Part shown: in pieces, positions 16,037 through 24,478 of the stretch | Layout: each line of letters begins with the position of its first letter | How positions within the stretch are numbered: the stretch's first letter is position 1 | Assembly: GCA_902786355.1 (NCBI GenBank) | Contig: CADABZ010000003.1 | Location: forward strand, 1-64,000 | Direction of reading: 5' to 3' | From: an uncultured Eubacteriales bacterium | GTDB lineage: Bacteria > Bacillota > Clostridia > Peptostreptococcales > Anaerovoracaceae | DNA length: 64,000 bases | The notes under the pieces: model-generated | What the model saw: only the letters and a program-made list of their open reading frames with translations | Databases searched by the model: none | Told to the model about the DNA's origin: nothing | Program-made: the position numbers and the translations under genes

Positions 16037-17404
16037 ATGGATTTCAGATTTTTCAGAGCAATGATCACCGGCAAGACCGGCAATATCGCGATCAGCATGA
16101 TCGACAGGAACAGGGGGACCACATGGGCAGGAAGAAAAGCTCTTGAGATCGATCCGGATCTTCTTACACGTTTTGCCGGCATCGATCCGGAAAGAGTTAT
16201 TTTCGTGACCGGAACCAACGGTAAGTCGACAGTCAGCAACATGATCACTCATATACTGAGGAGCAAAGGCTACAAGGTAATCTCTAATTCTGAGGGGGCT
16301 AATCTTAAGACCGGTGTAGCTGCAGCGCTTGTCAAAAAGGCATCTCTGTCCGGTACAGTCAGAGCGGATTACTGCGTTTTTGAAACTGATGAAAGATATC
16401 TTGCTCAGATCAGGGATCAGCTGCCATGCAGCAATCTGCTGGTGACTAATCTGCAGAAAGATCAGGTCCAGCGCAACGGCGATCCTGACTTTGTCTACAG
16501 AAAGATCGCTGCTGTAGCAGATAAGCACAAAATGAGGCTCTTCCTTAACGGGGATGAGCCGAGATCGTGCTCGCTTGCAGATCACTCAGACAATGTTGTA
16601 TTCTACGGTGTCAGCAGGCACTCTATGGCATTCACCAAGGATGATACCTTCGTAACTCTTCCGTGTCCGAAGTGCCACAGCCGTATACGCTTCGGCTATT
16701 ATAATAACGACGGCATGGGTGCTTTTAAATGCGACAGATGCGGCTATACGAACAATAACGGCAGAGAAGCTGCACAGTACAGAATCACTGAAGCTGATTT
16801 TGATGCCGGTACATTCAGGATGGGTGAAACGGCTTTCCTGATGCCTTATAAGCAGACATATATGCTGTACAATTATGCAGCGGCAACAGCTGTATGCAGA
16901 GAGCTCGCCGGAATAACTGAGGCTGAGTCTGCAGCGGCGATCAGAAGCTTCAAAGTTCCTGAAGGACGTATCGAAGAGATCACTTCCGGCAGTCAGACGA
17001 TAAAGTACTACAGATTCAAGCAGGAGAATCCTGAGACGCTTCAGAATTTCCTCAGCGCTGTCGCAGCTGATCCGGAAGAGAAGGTAGTGATCATCGGATT
17101 CGGCACTGTAAGCGACTACGATCCTTATTATGTCAATTCATTCTATGCTTTTGACTGTGACTACTCCGTCCTCAAAAAAGCAAACGTCAGAAAATATATC
17201 TTTGTTACAGATACTATAGCTTATGATGCTGCAAACTGTTTCATCTACGGAGGGGTAGATCCTTCAATGATAGAGATACTGCCTACCAGCGATGAAGAGG
17301 AAATATTCGATGCTATCAAAACCTGTGGCTGCAGCAACATATATCTTAACGTCAAGCTTCACATGTATGAAGAGCTGAAAGAATACGCACGCAAGGAGAT
17401 GTAA
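16037..17404 (+). CDS. MurT-like Mur ligase, first copy
   Basis: A 455-residue homologue of MurT, the ATP-using half of the MurT-GatD enzyme that amidates D-glutamate in lipid II. It has the family N-terminus (RGTTWAGRKALEIDP), the Mur ligase P-loop VTGTNGKST (residues 57-65), an inserted Cys4 zinc ribbon (CxxC at about 210-213 and 232-235) and a C-terminal DUF1727-type domain with FKQENPETLQNFL. The acidic DGxD-type region of canonical MurT, near the GatD interface, is not evident. The next gene is a GatD homologue 3 bases downstream, the normal pairing, but that partner lacks catalytic residues, so ordinary glutamine-dependent amidation is doubtful. Confidence 0.85.
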   Translation: MDFRFFRAMITGKTGNIAISMIDRNRGTTWAGRKALEIDPDLLTRFAGIDPERVIFVTGTNGKSTVSNMITHILRSKGYKVISNSEGANLKTGVAAALVKKASLSGTVRADYCVFETDERYLAQIRDQLPCSNLLVTNLQKDQVQRNGDPDFVYRKIAAVADKHKMRLFLNGDEPRSCSLADHSDNVVFYGVSRHSMAFTKDDTFVTLPCPKCHSRIRFGYYNNDGMGAFKCDRCGYTNNNGREAAQYRITEADFDAGTFRMGETAFLMPYKQTYMLYNYAAATAVCRELAGITEAESAAAIRSFKVPEGRIEEITSGSQTIKYYRFKQENPETLQNFLSAVAADPEEKVVIIGFGTVSDYDPYYVNSFYAFDCDYSVLKKANVRKYIFVTDTIAYDAANCFIYGGVDPSMIEILPTSDEEEIFDAIKTCGCSNIYLNVKLHMYEELKEYARKEM

Positions 17405-17407
17405 GAC

Positions 17408-18187
17408 ATGGCAGACAGAAAGATCAATATCGCCTGGATGTATCCTGACACTCTCTACCTCCACGGAGAGAGAGGAAATATAATGGCTCTGGTGCGCTTT
17501 GCCATGGAGCTTGGTCTTACACCTCATGTCAGAAGGATAGATCTTGGAACTAAGGACTTCGATCCTATGGAATATGATATCCTGTTCTACGGACCGGGAG
17601 AAATATCGTCATTCCGGAGTGTGATCCGTGATATTTCGGGATATAAGAGAAGTATCGCAGAATACATCTCTTCAGGAAAGGTGCTCATAGCAACCGGAAC
17701 TTCGATGGCTATGTTCGCAGAACGTATCATCAGATCCTCTCCTGATACAGAGAATGGCGCCGGAGAGGTGATAGACGGCCTCTGTGTCATTCCGGCAGAT
17801 GCTTTTGAGAGAGAATACGTATACGGAAACGATCTGCTTATCAGGGCTGAATACGGCGGCTATTCAATGGAGCTGATCGGCAATCAGATACAGATGACAG
17901 ATATCAGCTTCACTGAAAGCGGTCAGTACAGACGTTTCGGAACTGTCATATACGGCAGAGGCAATAACGGCCATGACGAACTTGAAGGTGCTGTACACGG
18001 CAACTCCATATTCACTAACATGCTTGGACCGATGCTTGTAAGCAATCCATGGCTCACAGTACAGATACTGAGGATGGCTGCTGCAGCAAAAGGCACAGAG
18101 GTCCTCGCTCTGGATCCTGATTACAGCCTTGAGATCAGATCCATGGAACTGAAGAAAAATTTCATTGATGATAAAGAATCTATATAA
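17408..18187 (+). CDS. GatD-like glutamine amidotransferase homologue lacking catalytic residues, first copy
   Basis: A 259-residue protein aligning with GatD along its length: INIAWMYPDTLYLHGERGNI at the start, GTVIYGRGNNG near residue 178 and LGPMLVSNPWL near 206. In active GatD the nucleophile lies in an ICGGYQ-type elbow near residue 94; here the segment is LIATGTSMAMF (residues 93-103), with no cysteine. The usual ENH segment reads IGNQ (Gln160), and the HGP histidine is replaced (LGP, Leu206). It should therefore not hydrolyse glutamine. It may be a structural or regulatory partner of the MurT-like protein. This is a reading by eye against the remembered family pattern. Confidence 0.82.
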   Translation: MADRKINIAWMYPDTLYLHGERGNIMALVRFAMELGLTPHVRRIDLGTKDFDPMEYDILFYGPGEISSFRSVIRDISGYKRSIAEYISSGKVLIATGTSMAMFAERIIRSSPDTENGAGEVIDGLCVIPADAFEREYVYGNDLLIRAEYGGYSMELIGNQIQMTDISFTESGQYRRFGTVIYGRGNNGHDELEGAVHGNSIFTNMLGPMLVSNPWLTVQILRMAAAAKGTEVLALDPDYSLEIRSMELKKNFIDDKESI

Positions 18188-18220
18188 TACAATCATCAGC
18201 GAAAGGAAACATATACATAC

Positions 18221-19564
18221 ATGAATACACTTAGATTCTATCTGGCACTGTGGGCATCCAAGCTGTCAGTTATACTGATCAACATCATAGCAAAGGGAAG
18301 AGGAACCAATCTTCCCGGCCAGGTCGCTCTTGCGATAGATCCGCAGTTTGTCAGGCATCTTCGCGGCATAGACCCGGCAAAAGCAGTTTTTGTCACCGGG
18401 ACTAACGGAAAGAGCACTACAGTAAACATGCTGCATCATGTCTTCACTTCATCCGGAAGAAGTGTAGCAGCTAATCTCGACGGAGCCAACATGCTTACCG
18501 GAGTCGCTACTGCACTCATCAAGGACAGCACTCTTTCCGGAAAAGTCCGCTCTGAATATGTGATCATGGAGACTGACGAGCGTTATCTGAAGTTCATACG
18601 CAGACAGCTTCCTGCAAAGCAGCTTGTGATCACCAATATACAGAAGGATCAGACCCAGAGAAACGGCGAGCCGGGAGTCATATTCCGGAAGATTTCGGAG
18701 GCCATGGGCGACGATCTTACAGCTTTTGTCAATCAGGACGAGCCAAGGTCTTTTGCTCTTGGCAGCTATGCCGGAAGGACTGTCAGCTACGCTGTCCGTG
18801 AGAACAGCAAATCCTACCATAAGGAAGAAGACTTCTTCTCGGTCACTATGCCATGCAGCAGATGCCATGAGCCTATCGTTTTCCGTGCACACAATATTGA
18901 GAATGTAGGGCCTTTTGTATGCCCGTCGTGCGGATACGGAGCTGAGAAGGAGGCAGATTACATCGCAGATACTGCAGACTTTGAAGGAGGCAGCTTCACA
19001 GCAGGCGGAAAGAGTTATCCGTTCAATTTCAGCACTCCGTACTTCCTGTACTGCTACATCTCGGTTCTCGCTGTATGCCGTGAAATGGGCCTGACTGAGG
19101 ATGAACTCTACAAAGGCTTTGAATCTTTCTCAGACCTCAGGGGAAGGCTTGCAGATAAGGAGATCGCAGGCAAGACACTTCACTACATCAAGATGAAGCA
19201 GGAAAACCCTGAGACCATACAGTCATCTCTCAACCTGGTCGCTGAGGATAAGAACAGGAAGATCTTCCTCTTCGGTCTGGATGAGACTCTGGACTATTAC
19301 CCGCCGTTCACCAATACACTCGCGCTGTTCGACGTAGACTTCCAGCCGGTCCTCGATTCCGGACTGGAGCATTTTGTGTGCATGTCGGAGGCAATAGGAC
19401 GCGCTGCAGCGGTCAGAATGATGTATGACGGGTTCGACTCTGAACACATGACTGTCAGACCTTCAGGATATGAAGAGGACGTTAAAGCGGCACTGGAGCC
19501 GCTTGGAGACTATCCTGTGTATCTTGTCGAAGAGATCCCGTATTATAAGAAACCGAAAAAATAG
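18221..19564 (+). CDS. MurT-like Mur ligase, second copy
   Basis: A 447-residue paralogue of the ligase at 16037. The P-loop FVTGTNGKSTT is intact, the Cys4 ribbon is present (CxxC near 212 and 234), and the DUF1727-like domain contains MKQENPETIQSSL. The copies share the same motifs but differ clearly throughout, so the duplication is not recent. Its C-terminal region (GLDETLDYYPPFTNTLALFDVDF) again lacks an obvious canonical DGxD block. The arrangement ligase-GatD-ligase-GatD suggests two heterodimers or one heterotetramer with different substrates. Confidence 0.85.
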   Translation: MNTLRFYLALWASKLSVILINIIAKGRGTNLPGQVALAIDPQFVRHLRGIDPAKAVFVTGTNGKSTTVNMLHHVFTSSGRSVAANLDGANMLTGVATALIKDSTLSGKVRSEYVIMETDERYLKFIRRQLPAKQLVITNIQKDQTQRNGEPGVIFRKISEAMGDDLTAFVNQDEPRSFALGSYAGRTVSYAVRENSKSYHKEEDFFSVTMPCSRCHEPIVFRAHNIENVGPFVCPSCGYGAEKEADYIADTADFEGGSFTAGGKSYPFNFSTPYFLYCYISVLAVCREMGLTEDELYKGFESFSDLRGRLADKEIAGKTLHYIKMKQENPETIQSSLNLVAEDKNRKIFLFGLDETLDYYPPFTNTLALFDVDFQPVLDSGLEHFVCMSEAIGRAAAVRMMYDGFDSEHMTVRPSGYEEDVKAALEPLGDYPVYLVEEIPYYKKPKK

Positions 19565-19578
19565 AAAAAGGAAGCTTT

Positions 19579-20421
19579 ATGTCATCAGATTTCAATAAAT
19601 TCAATGATATCAGAAAGAGCGTGAAGGACAGGACTGCTGTCCTCAGTAATCTTGAGGCACTCGGACTGCCGGAAGATACCCGCGCTCTCAATATACTCTG
19701 GATGTACCCCGATGTTCTTAATGTTTTCGGCGGCAGAGGCGACCTTATGGCGCTGATGAGGGTATGCACGTCAATGGGAGTGCCTGCGAGGATGAAGAGG
19801 CTTGACCATCTTGCTGATGCTATACCGTTTGAATGGGCTGATATGATCTATTACGCCAGCGGAGACCTTACCTGCATGGAGGATATCCTGAAGGTAACTT
19901 TGCCTGTAAAAGACGATCTTAAGGCATTTGCAGAGCGAGGCGGGATGATAGCTGCGGTAAGCAGCAGCGGAGTCATACTTGCGGATAAGTATGTCAGAGC
20001 TGACGGCACAGAGATCATAGGGACAGGACTGCTTTCGATGACCATGACAGAACGTGAGAAGGTGCACGGAGATGATCTGTGGTTCCGGACAGGATCCGGC
20101 ATGGAGGTCACAGGCAATCAGATACAGCTTCTTGATGTAAGCCTTGCTGAAGGCCAGAAGGCTTTCGGGACAGTCATCTACGGCCGCGGTAATGACGGAA
20201 ACGGCGAAGAGGGTGCACGTACGGGCAACGTCATATATACAGGATGTGTAGGACCTGTTCTCGTCAGAAATCCATGGCTGGCAGCAGATCTCATAGAAAC
20301 TGCTGCAGATGCTGCCGGAGTAAAACCTGCAGGAGGAGAATTCAGCCTTCCTGATGAAGCGATAGAGCAGGAGCTTCTGTCAGCCGAAGAGGCCAGAGCA
20401 TTTATAAGAAAAAAGATGTGA
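19579..20421 (+). CDS. GatD-like glutamine amidotransferase homologue lacking catalytic residues, second copy
   Basis: A 280-residue paralogue of the protein at 17408 with an N-terminal extension of about 32 residues. Shared blocks are LNILWMYPDVLNVFGGRGDL, GTVIYGRGNDG and VGPVLVRNPWLA. The nucleophile elbow reads MIAAVSSSGVILA (residues 123-135) without cysteine. The histidine positions read TGNQ (Gln181) and CVGP (Val224). Both copies have lost the same catalytic positions, which suggests loss before duplication and retention for a non-glutaminase role. It lies 14 bases after the second MurT-like gene. Confidence 0.82.
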   Translation: MSSDFNKFNDIRKSVKDRTAVLSNLEALGLPEDTRALNILWMYPDVLNVFGGRGDLMALMRVCTSMGVPARMKRLDHLADAIPFEWADMIYYASGDLTCMEDILKVTLPVKDDLKAFAERGGMIAAVSSSGVILADKYVRADGTEIIGTGLLSMTMTEREKVHGDDLWFRTGSGMEVTGNQIQLLDVSLAEGQKAFGTVIYGRGNDGNGEEGARTGNVIYTGCVGPVLVRNPWLAADLIETAADAAGVKPAGGEFSLPDEAIEQELLSAEEARAFIRKKM

Positions 20422-20474
20422 TCATTCACCAGGCTGCATATCCGGCGGAGAAGATCAGAAAAGAGGACATATCA

Positions 20475-21689
20475 ATGAAAGACAGAAAAGACCTGCTTCC
20501 GGTACTTATCGGAGGTGATTTTGCCGCTTACAGTCAGGCAAGGACATTTCACGAAGCTTATGGGGTAAAGTCACTGGCTGTTACTACAGCCGGCAACATT
20601 CTCAATACCAGGACGAGTATTCTTGAGACTATTGTTGAGCCTGAACTTACACAGACACCTGTTTTCTTGAAGAAGATGAAGGAGATCGCAGAGAACTATC
20701 CTCAGAAGCACAAGATAGTCCTCGGATGCCGCGACTGGCAGGTCAGGATAGTCATAGAGAATAAAGATGAACTGGAAGAGATGGGATTTATAGTTCCATA
20801 TATCGACAGACCGCTTCTCGATCAGCTTGTGCTCAAAGAGCACTTCTATGAGCTGTGCGACAGATATGGTGTGGCATATCCTAAGACTTTCGTATATGAT
20901 TTCAGTAATCCGGGACCTGTAGAGCTGGATTTTGATTTTCCGGTCATAGCGAAGCCTTCAAACAGTGCAGCTTACTACAATACATACTTCGAAGGACAGA
21001 AGAAAGTATATAAGATCGGAACCATGGAGGAACTTCTTGAGCTCCTCGAGCGCGTAGGGAAGTCGGACTATCCTGATAAATTCCTGATACAGGAGTTCGT
21101 CCCGGGAGACGATACAGGCATGCATCTTCTGACATGCTACTGTGACCGCAACAGCAAGGTCCGTCTCATAGCAGCCGGACACACTATGATGGAAGACCAT
21201 GAAGAGAATTCGATCGGAAACCCTGCCGCGATTCTGTCAGAGGTGCTTGATACAAAAGTCACGGACAGCGCTGTAAGACTCCTTGAGTCAGTCGGATATA
21301 TCGGTTTTGCCAATTTTGACATCAAGTATGATCCGAGAGACGGAGTGTATAAATTCTTCGAGATCAATACAAGACTCGGAAGCAGCAGTTACTATGTGAC
21401 AGGTGCGGGGTACAATACGGCAGAGTGGTATGTGAAGGAATGGCTGGATGGAGAAAGCTTTGACGGATGCATCACTGCAGACAGGCCGCATCTCTACACC
21501 AAGATACCACAGTCGATAATACACGGATATGTGAAGGACAGAGGGCTCAGAGAAGAGGTCGCAGAGCAGTATAAAGCATGCAGAGTCAGCAATCCGATAG
21601 ACTACCGCTCTGACAGGAACCTTCTGCATCATGCATATGTCAGATACTTTATGCACAGACAGAAGAAGCGTTTTCTTACCTATTTATAG
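20475..21689 (+). CDS. ATP-grasp carboxylate-amine ligase, D-aspartate ligase-like
   Basis: A 404-residue ATP-grasp enzyme. The N-terminal pattern (PVLIGGDFAAYSQARTFHEAYG) resembles AslA-type D-aspartate ligases, which add D-Asp to the peptidoglycan lysine. ATP-grasp features follow: FPVIAKPSNS, the strand KFLIQEFVPGDD, and the metal-binding FFEINTRLGSSSYY. The ATG at 20475 was chosen because GAGGAC precedes it; a GTG at 20418 overlaps the previous stop. It closes the MurT/GatD-like cluster and is related to the C-terminal half of the fused protein at 61186. The true substrates are not known; an amino acid and a peptidoglycan precursor are plausible. Confidence 0.8.
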   Translation: MKDRKDLLPVLIGGDFAAYSQARTFHEAYGVKSLAVTTAGNILNTRTSILETIVEPELTQTPVFLKKMKEIAENYPQKHKIVLGCRDWQVRIVIENKDELEEMGFIVPYIDRPLLDQLVLKEHFYELCDRYGVAYPKTFVYDFSNPGPVELDFDFPVIAKPSNSAAYYNTYFEGQKKVYKIGTMEELLELLERVGKSDYPDKFLIQEFVPGDDTGMHLLTCYCDRNSKVRLIAAGHTMMEDHEENSIGNPAAILSEVLDTKVTDSAVRLLESVGYIGFANFDIKYDPRDGVYKFFEINTRLGSSSYYVTGAGYNTAEWYVKEWLDGESFDGCITADRPHLYTKIPQSIIHGYVKDRGLREEVAEQYKACRVSNPIDYRSDRNLLHHAYVRYFMHRQKKRFLTYL

Positions 21690-21718
21690 ACGAACAGTAT
21701 AAAACACAGGGGGCATAA

Positions 21719-23230
21719 ATGTTCAATCCTTTTAAAGACACAAGCAAGAGTTATAACGGGAAGAGGACCCTTGCAGGGATATTATGTGTCATCGCAGGCA
21801 CATTCATCCTTACAAGTTTTCTTCCTCCGGAGGTAGAGAATTTCGGATTTTTCTCAACTCTGCCGGCGATTTTCCTTATCACTTATATATTCATCACACA
21901 GCGTATAGTAGAGTCTCTGATCCTCGCTTCACTTATGGGTGTCATCATGGTCTCACGGCCTGAGACAGTAGGTGAAGGCACATGGCTCGGGAATATCTTC
22001 ACAGATTTCAGTGATTCACTTCTGGCTACCATGATGGATGAGGATATCGCATGGCTTATAATCGTCTGTGGACTTATGGGAAGCATAATACAGCTTATTG
22101 AAAAAGCAGGCGGAGCATATGCGTTCGGAGAATGGGTAGCGAAGAGAGCCAGGACCAAAAAGTCTGCTCTTATCTGGACGTGGATACTCGGAATAGTGAT
22201 ATTCATCGATGATTATCTGAATTCGCTTACTGTAGGAGCCTGCATGACACCTGTTACAGACCGTCACAGGGTCCCGAGAGAGTTTCTTGCGTACGTAGTA
22301 GACTCAACGGCAGCACCGCTCTGTGTACTGATCCCGATATCAACATGGGCGGTATTCTGCGGACGTATTCTGGAGGCTAATGACTGGGCACCTGCAGGTG
22401 AAGGACTCAAGTATTTTATCAAGACGATCCCGTTCAATTTCTATGGATGGTTCGCAGCTCTTATCGTGCCTCTTGTCATCCTGGGAGTCATTCCGATCGT
22501 CGGACCTATGAAGAAAGCCTTCAAAAGAGTCGAAGAGGGAGGACCGCTTGCGCCTGAAGGAAGTGAGAAGATAGATATCCATGCAGGAGCATCTATGGAC
22601 GTACCTGAAAATCCAAGCATCTGGAACATGGCTCTTCCTATCGCAGTGCTGATCATCTCTACTGTCGCTCTCGATATGGATATGCAGGCGGGCGTTCTCG
22701 TTACTATGGCGTTCATGTTCGTCTTCTACCTGGCTCAGGGTGTTGTCGATGCTGAAGAATTCATCGATGTATCCCTTGAAGGACTCAAGAACATGATACT
22801 TCCGCTGATCCTGATGGTGCTGGCATTCCTGTTTGCTGAAGTCAGCAGCCAGATACATTTTACTCTGTATGTGATCGAAACAGCTACGGCGATCGTATCA
22901 CCTAAATTCCTGCCGCTCGCTGTTTTCATAGCACTGTCGATCACTGAATTCATCACCGGAACCAACTGGGGCATGTATATTATCGCTCTGCCTATAGTTA
23001 TTCCTCTGGCCACTGCAACGGGTGCTGATGTGACTCTTGCGGTCGCAGCTGTACTCAGCGCCGGAGTATTCGGTTCTCATATTTGCTTCTACTCAGACGC
23101 TACAGTCATAACATCGGCTGCTACAGGCTGCAATAATTTCGATCACGCTACCACACAGCTTCCGTATGGATTCCTGGGTGCAGCTTTGTCAGCGATATGC
23201 TTCCTTATAGCAGGACTGATCATGAACTGA
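21719..23230 (+). CDS. NhaC family Na+/H+ antiporter
   Basis: A 503-residue polytopic transporter with about 11-12 hydrophobic helices. Family features include FIDDYLNSLTVGACMTPVTDRHRVPREFLAYVVDST, as two conserved intramembrane stretches, and SITEFITGTNWGMY in the C-terminal half. It exchanges Na+ (or a small organic cation) for protons across the membrane. It begins 29 bases after the ATP-grasp gene and is followed 27 bases later by a potassium channel gene, so the block may be one ion-homeostasis transcript. Confidence 0.87.
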   Translation: MFNPFKDTSKSYNGKRTLAGILCVIAGTFILTSFLPPEVENFGFFSTLPAIFLITYIFITQRIVESLILASLMGVIMVSRPETVGEGTWLGNIFTDFSDSLLATMMDEDIAWLIIVCGLMGSIIQLIEKAGGAYAFGEWVAKRARTKKSALIWTWILGIVIFIDDYLNSLTVGACMTPVTDRHRVPREFLAYVVDSTAAPLCVLIPISTWAVFCGRILEANDWAPAGEGLKYFIKTIPFNFYGWFAALIVPLVILGVIPIVGPMKKAFKRVEEGGPLAPEGSEKIDIHAGASMDVPENPSIWNMALPIAVLIISTVALDMDMQAGVLVTMAFMFVFYLAQGVVDAEEFIDVSLEGLKNMILPLILMVLAFLFAEVSSQIHFTLYVIETATAIVSPKFLPLAVFIALSITEFITGTNWGMYIIALPIVIPLATATGADVTLAVAAVLSAGVFGSHICFYSDATVITSAATGCNNFDHATTQLPYGFLGAALSAICFLIAGLIMN

Positions 23231-23257
23231 TCACTGCAGAAACTGGATTCTTGAGAA

Positions 23258-24475
23258 ATGAAAGAACAGGAAAACGGAATCGAAAAATTAAGAACACGAG
23301 TGTTCAATATGGTGTCGGTCGGAGTCGTAGATGACCCGATCAATCAGGGATATGATATAGTCAGCACTACGCTGCTGCTTATCAATATCTTTGTGAGCTT
23401 TGCGATGACATTTGAAGACTTTTATAAGGCTCACTCTGTCGAACTGAAATGGATCGAAGCGGTGACAGTGCTCTTTTTCGCTATAGATTATTTCCTGAGA
23501 CTTTTCGCCGCACCAAGAATGTATCCTGATAAAACTCCGGGAAAGGCCATGCTGTCCTATGTATTCTCAGGATACGGTATAATAGATCTTATGTCTTTCC
23601 TGCCGTACTATCTGCCATGGTTCTTCCCGGCCGGAGCCACAGTATTCAGGCTCTTCAGAGTGGCAAGGATATTCAGGCTTTTCCGTATCAATGCTTATTA
23701 TGACTCACTGGGAGTCATCGGAAGAGTACTGATCGGCAAGAAAAACCAGATACTCGCATCCATTTTCATCATTGTTATGCTGATAATGGCATCAAGCCTG
23801 TGTATGTACAGCGTAGAGCATGAAGCTCAGCCGGATGTCTTCAAGAATGCTTTTTCAGGCATGTGGTGGGCAACATCAACCATGCTGACTGTAGGATATG
23901 GTGATATATATCCTATAACAGTTCCGGGGCAGATCCTCGGTATCCTGCTTGCTTTTCTGGGTGTCGGACTCGTTGCTATCCCTACCGGTATCATATCCGC
24001 GGGATTCGTTGAAGAGTATCAGAAGGTCAAGAGACTGCAGGACATCGAGAAGGAAGAAGCGATACATTTCATTGAGATAGAGCTGAAATCAAATGACCGC
24101 TGCACCGGCAAGATGATCAAGGAGCTCGGTATGCCGAGAAGCATGCTCATAGCGACGATCATAAGAGACGGAATGACGATCATACCGAGAGGAAGTGTTG
24201 TCCTCTGCGAGGGAGACAAGCTGATCATATGCGCTGAATCTGTCAAGGATGACTATCTGAATGAACTCAAGGAGATCGAGCTCAGAAGGAACCACCACTG
24301 GAATGGCAAAAAGATAAAGGAACTTGATATCTCGAGGCAGTCATTCATCGTTCTGATCGACAGAAAGGGGAAAATGCTTATTCCTGACGGTGAACTGACG
24401 CTGCGGGAGGGAGATAAGGTGCTTCTCTATTCCAAGGAGAGCAAACAGAAATTAGAGGATTTTGCCAGATTCTAG
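23258..24475 (+). CDS. Voltage-gated-type potassium channel with two TrkA_C domains
   Basis: A 405-residue channel. Residues 1-255 give six membrane helices with an arginine-rich S4 (FRLFRVARIFRLFRI) and the K+ selectivity filter MLTVGYGDIYP. The cytosolic tail has two tandem TrkA_C-type domains, about residues 265-325 and 335-400, each ending in a GDKL/GDKV block. The nucleotide-binding RCK_N domain that normally precedes TrkA_C is absent, so ligand control probably differs from Kch/MthK. It converges with the TrkH gene, only 3 bases apart. Confidence 0.9.
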   Translation: MKEQENGIEKLRTRVFNMVSVGVVDDPINQGYDIVSTTLLLINIFVSFAMTFEDFYKAHSVELKWIEAVTVLFFAIDYFLRLFAAPRMYPDKTPGKAMLSYVFSGYGIIDLMSFLPYYLPWFFPAGATVFRLFRVARIFRLFRINAYYDSLGVIGRVLIGKKNQILASIFIIVMLIMASSLCMYSVEHEAQPDVFKNAFSGMWWATSTMLTVGYGDIYPITVPGQILGILLAFLGVGLVAIPTGIISAGFVEEYQKVKRLQDIEKEEAIHFIEIELKSNDRCTGKMIKELGMPRSMLIATIIRDGMTIIPRGSVVLCEGDKLIICAESVKDDYLNELKEIELRRNHHWNGKKIKELDISRQSFIVLIDRKGKMLIPDGELTLREGDKVLLYSKESKQKLEDFARF

Positions 24476-24478
24476 ATC

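Noticed and set aside
17408-20421. Ordinary active GatD amidotransferases
   Set aside because: The family fold is recognisable, but the nucleophile Cys and both His positions read other residues in both copies.
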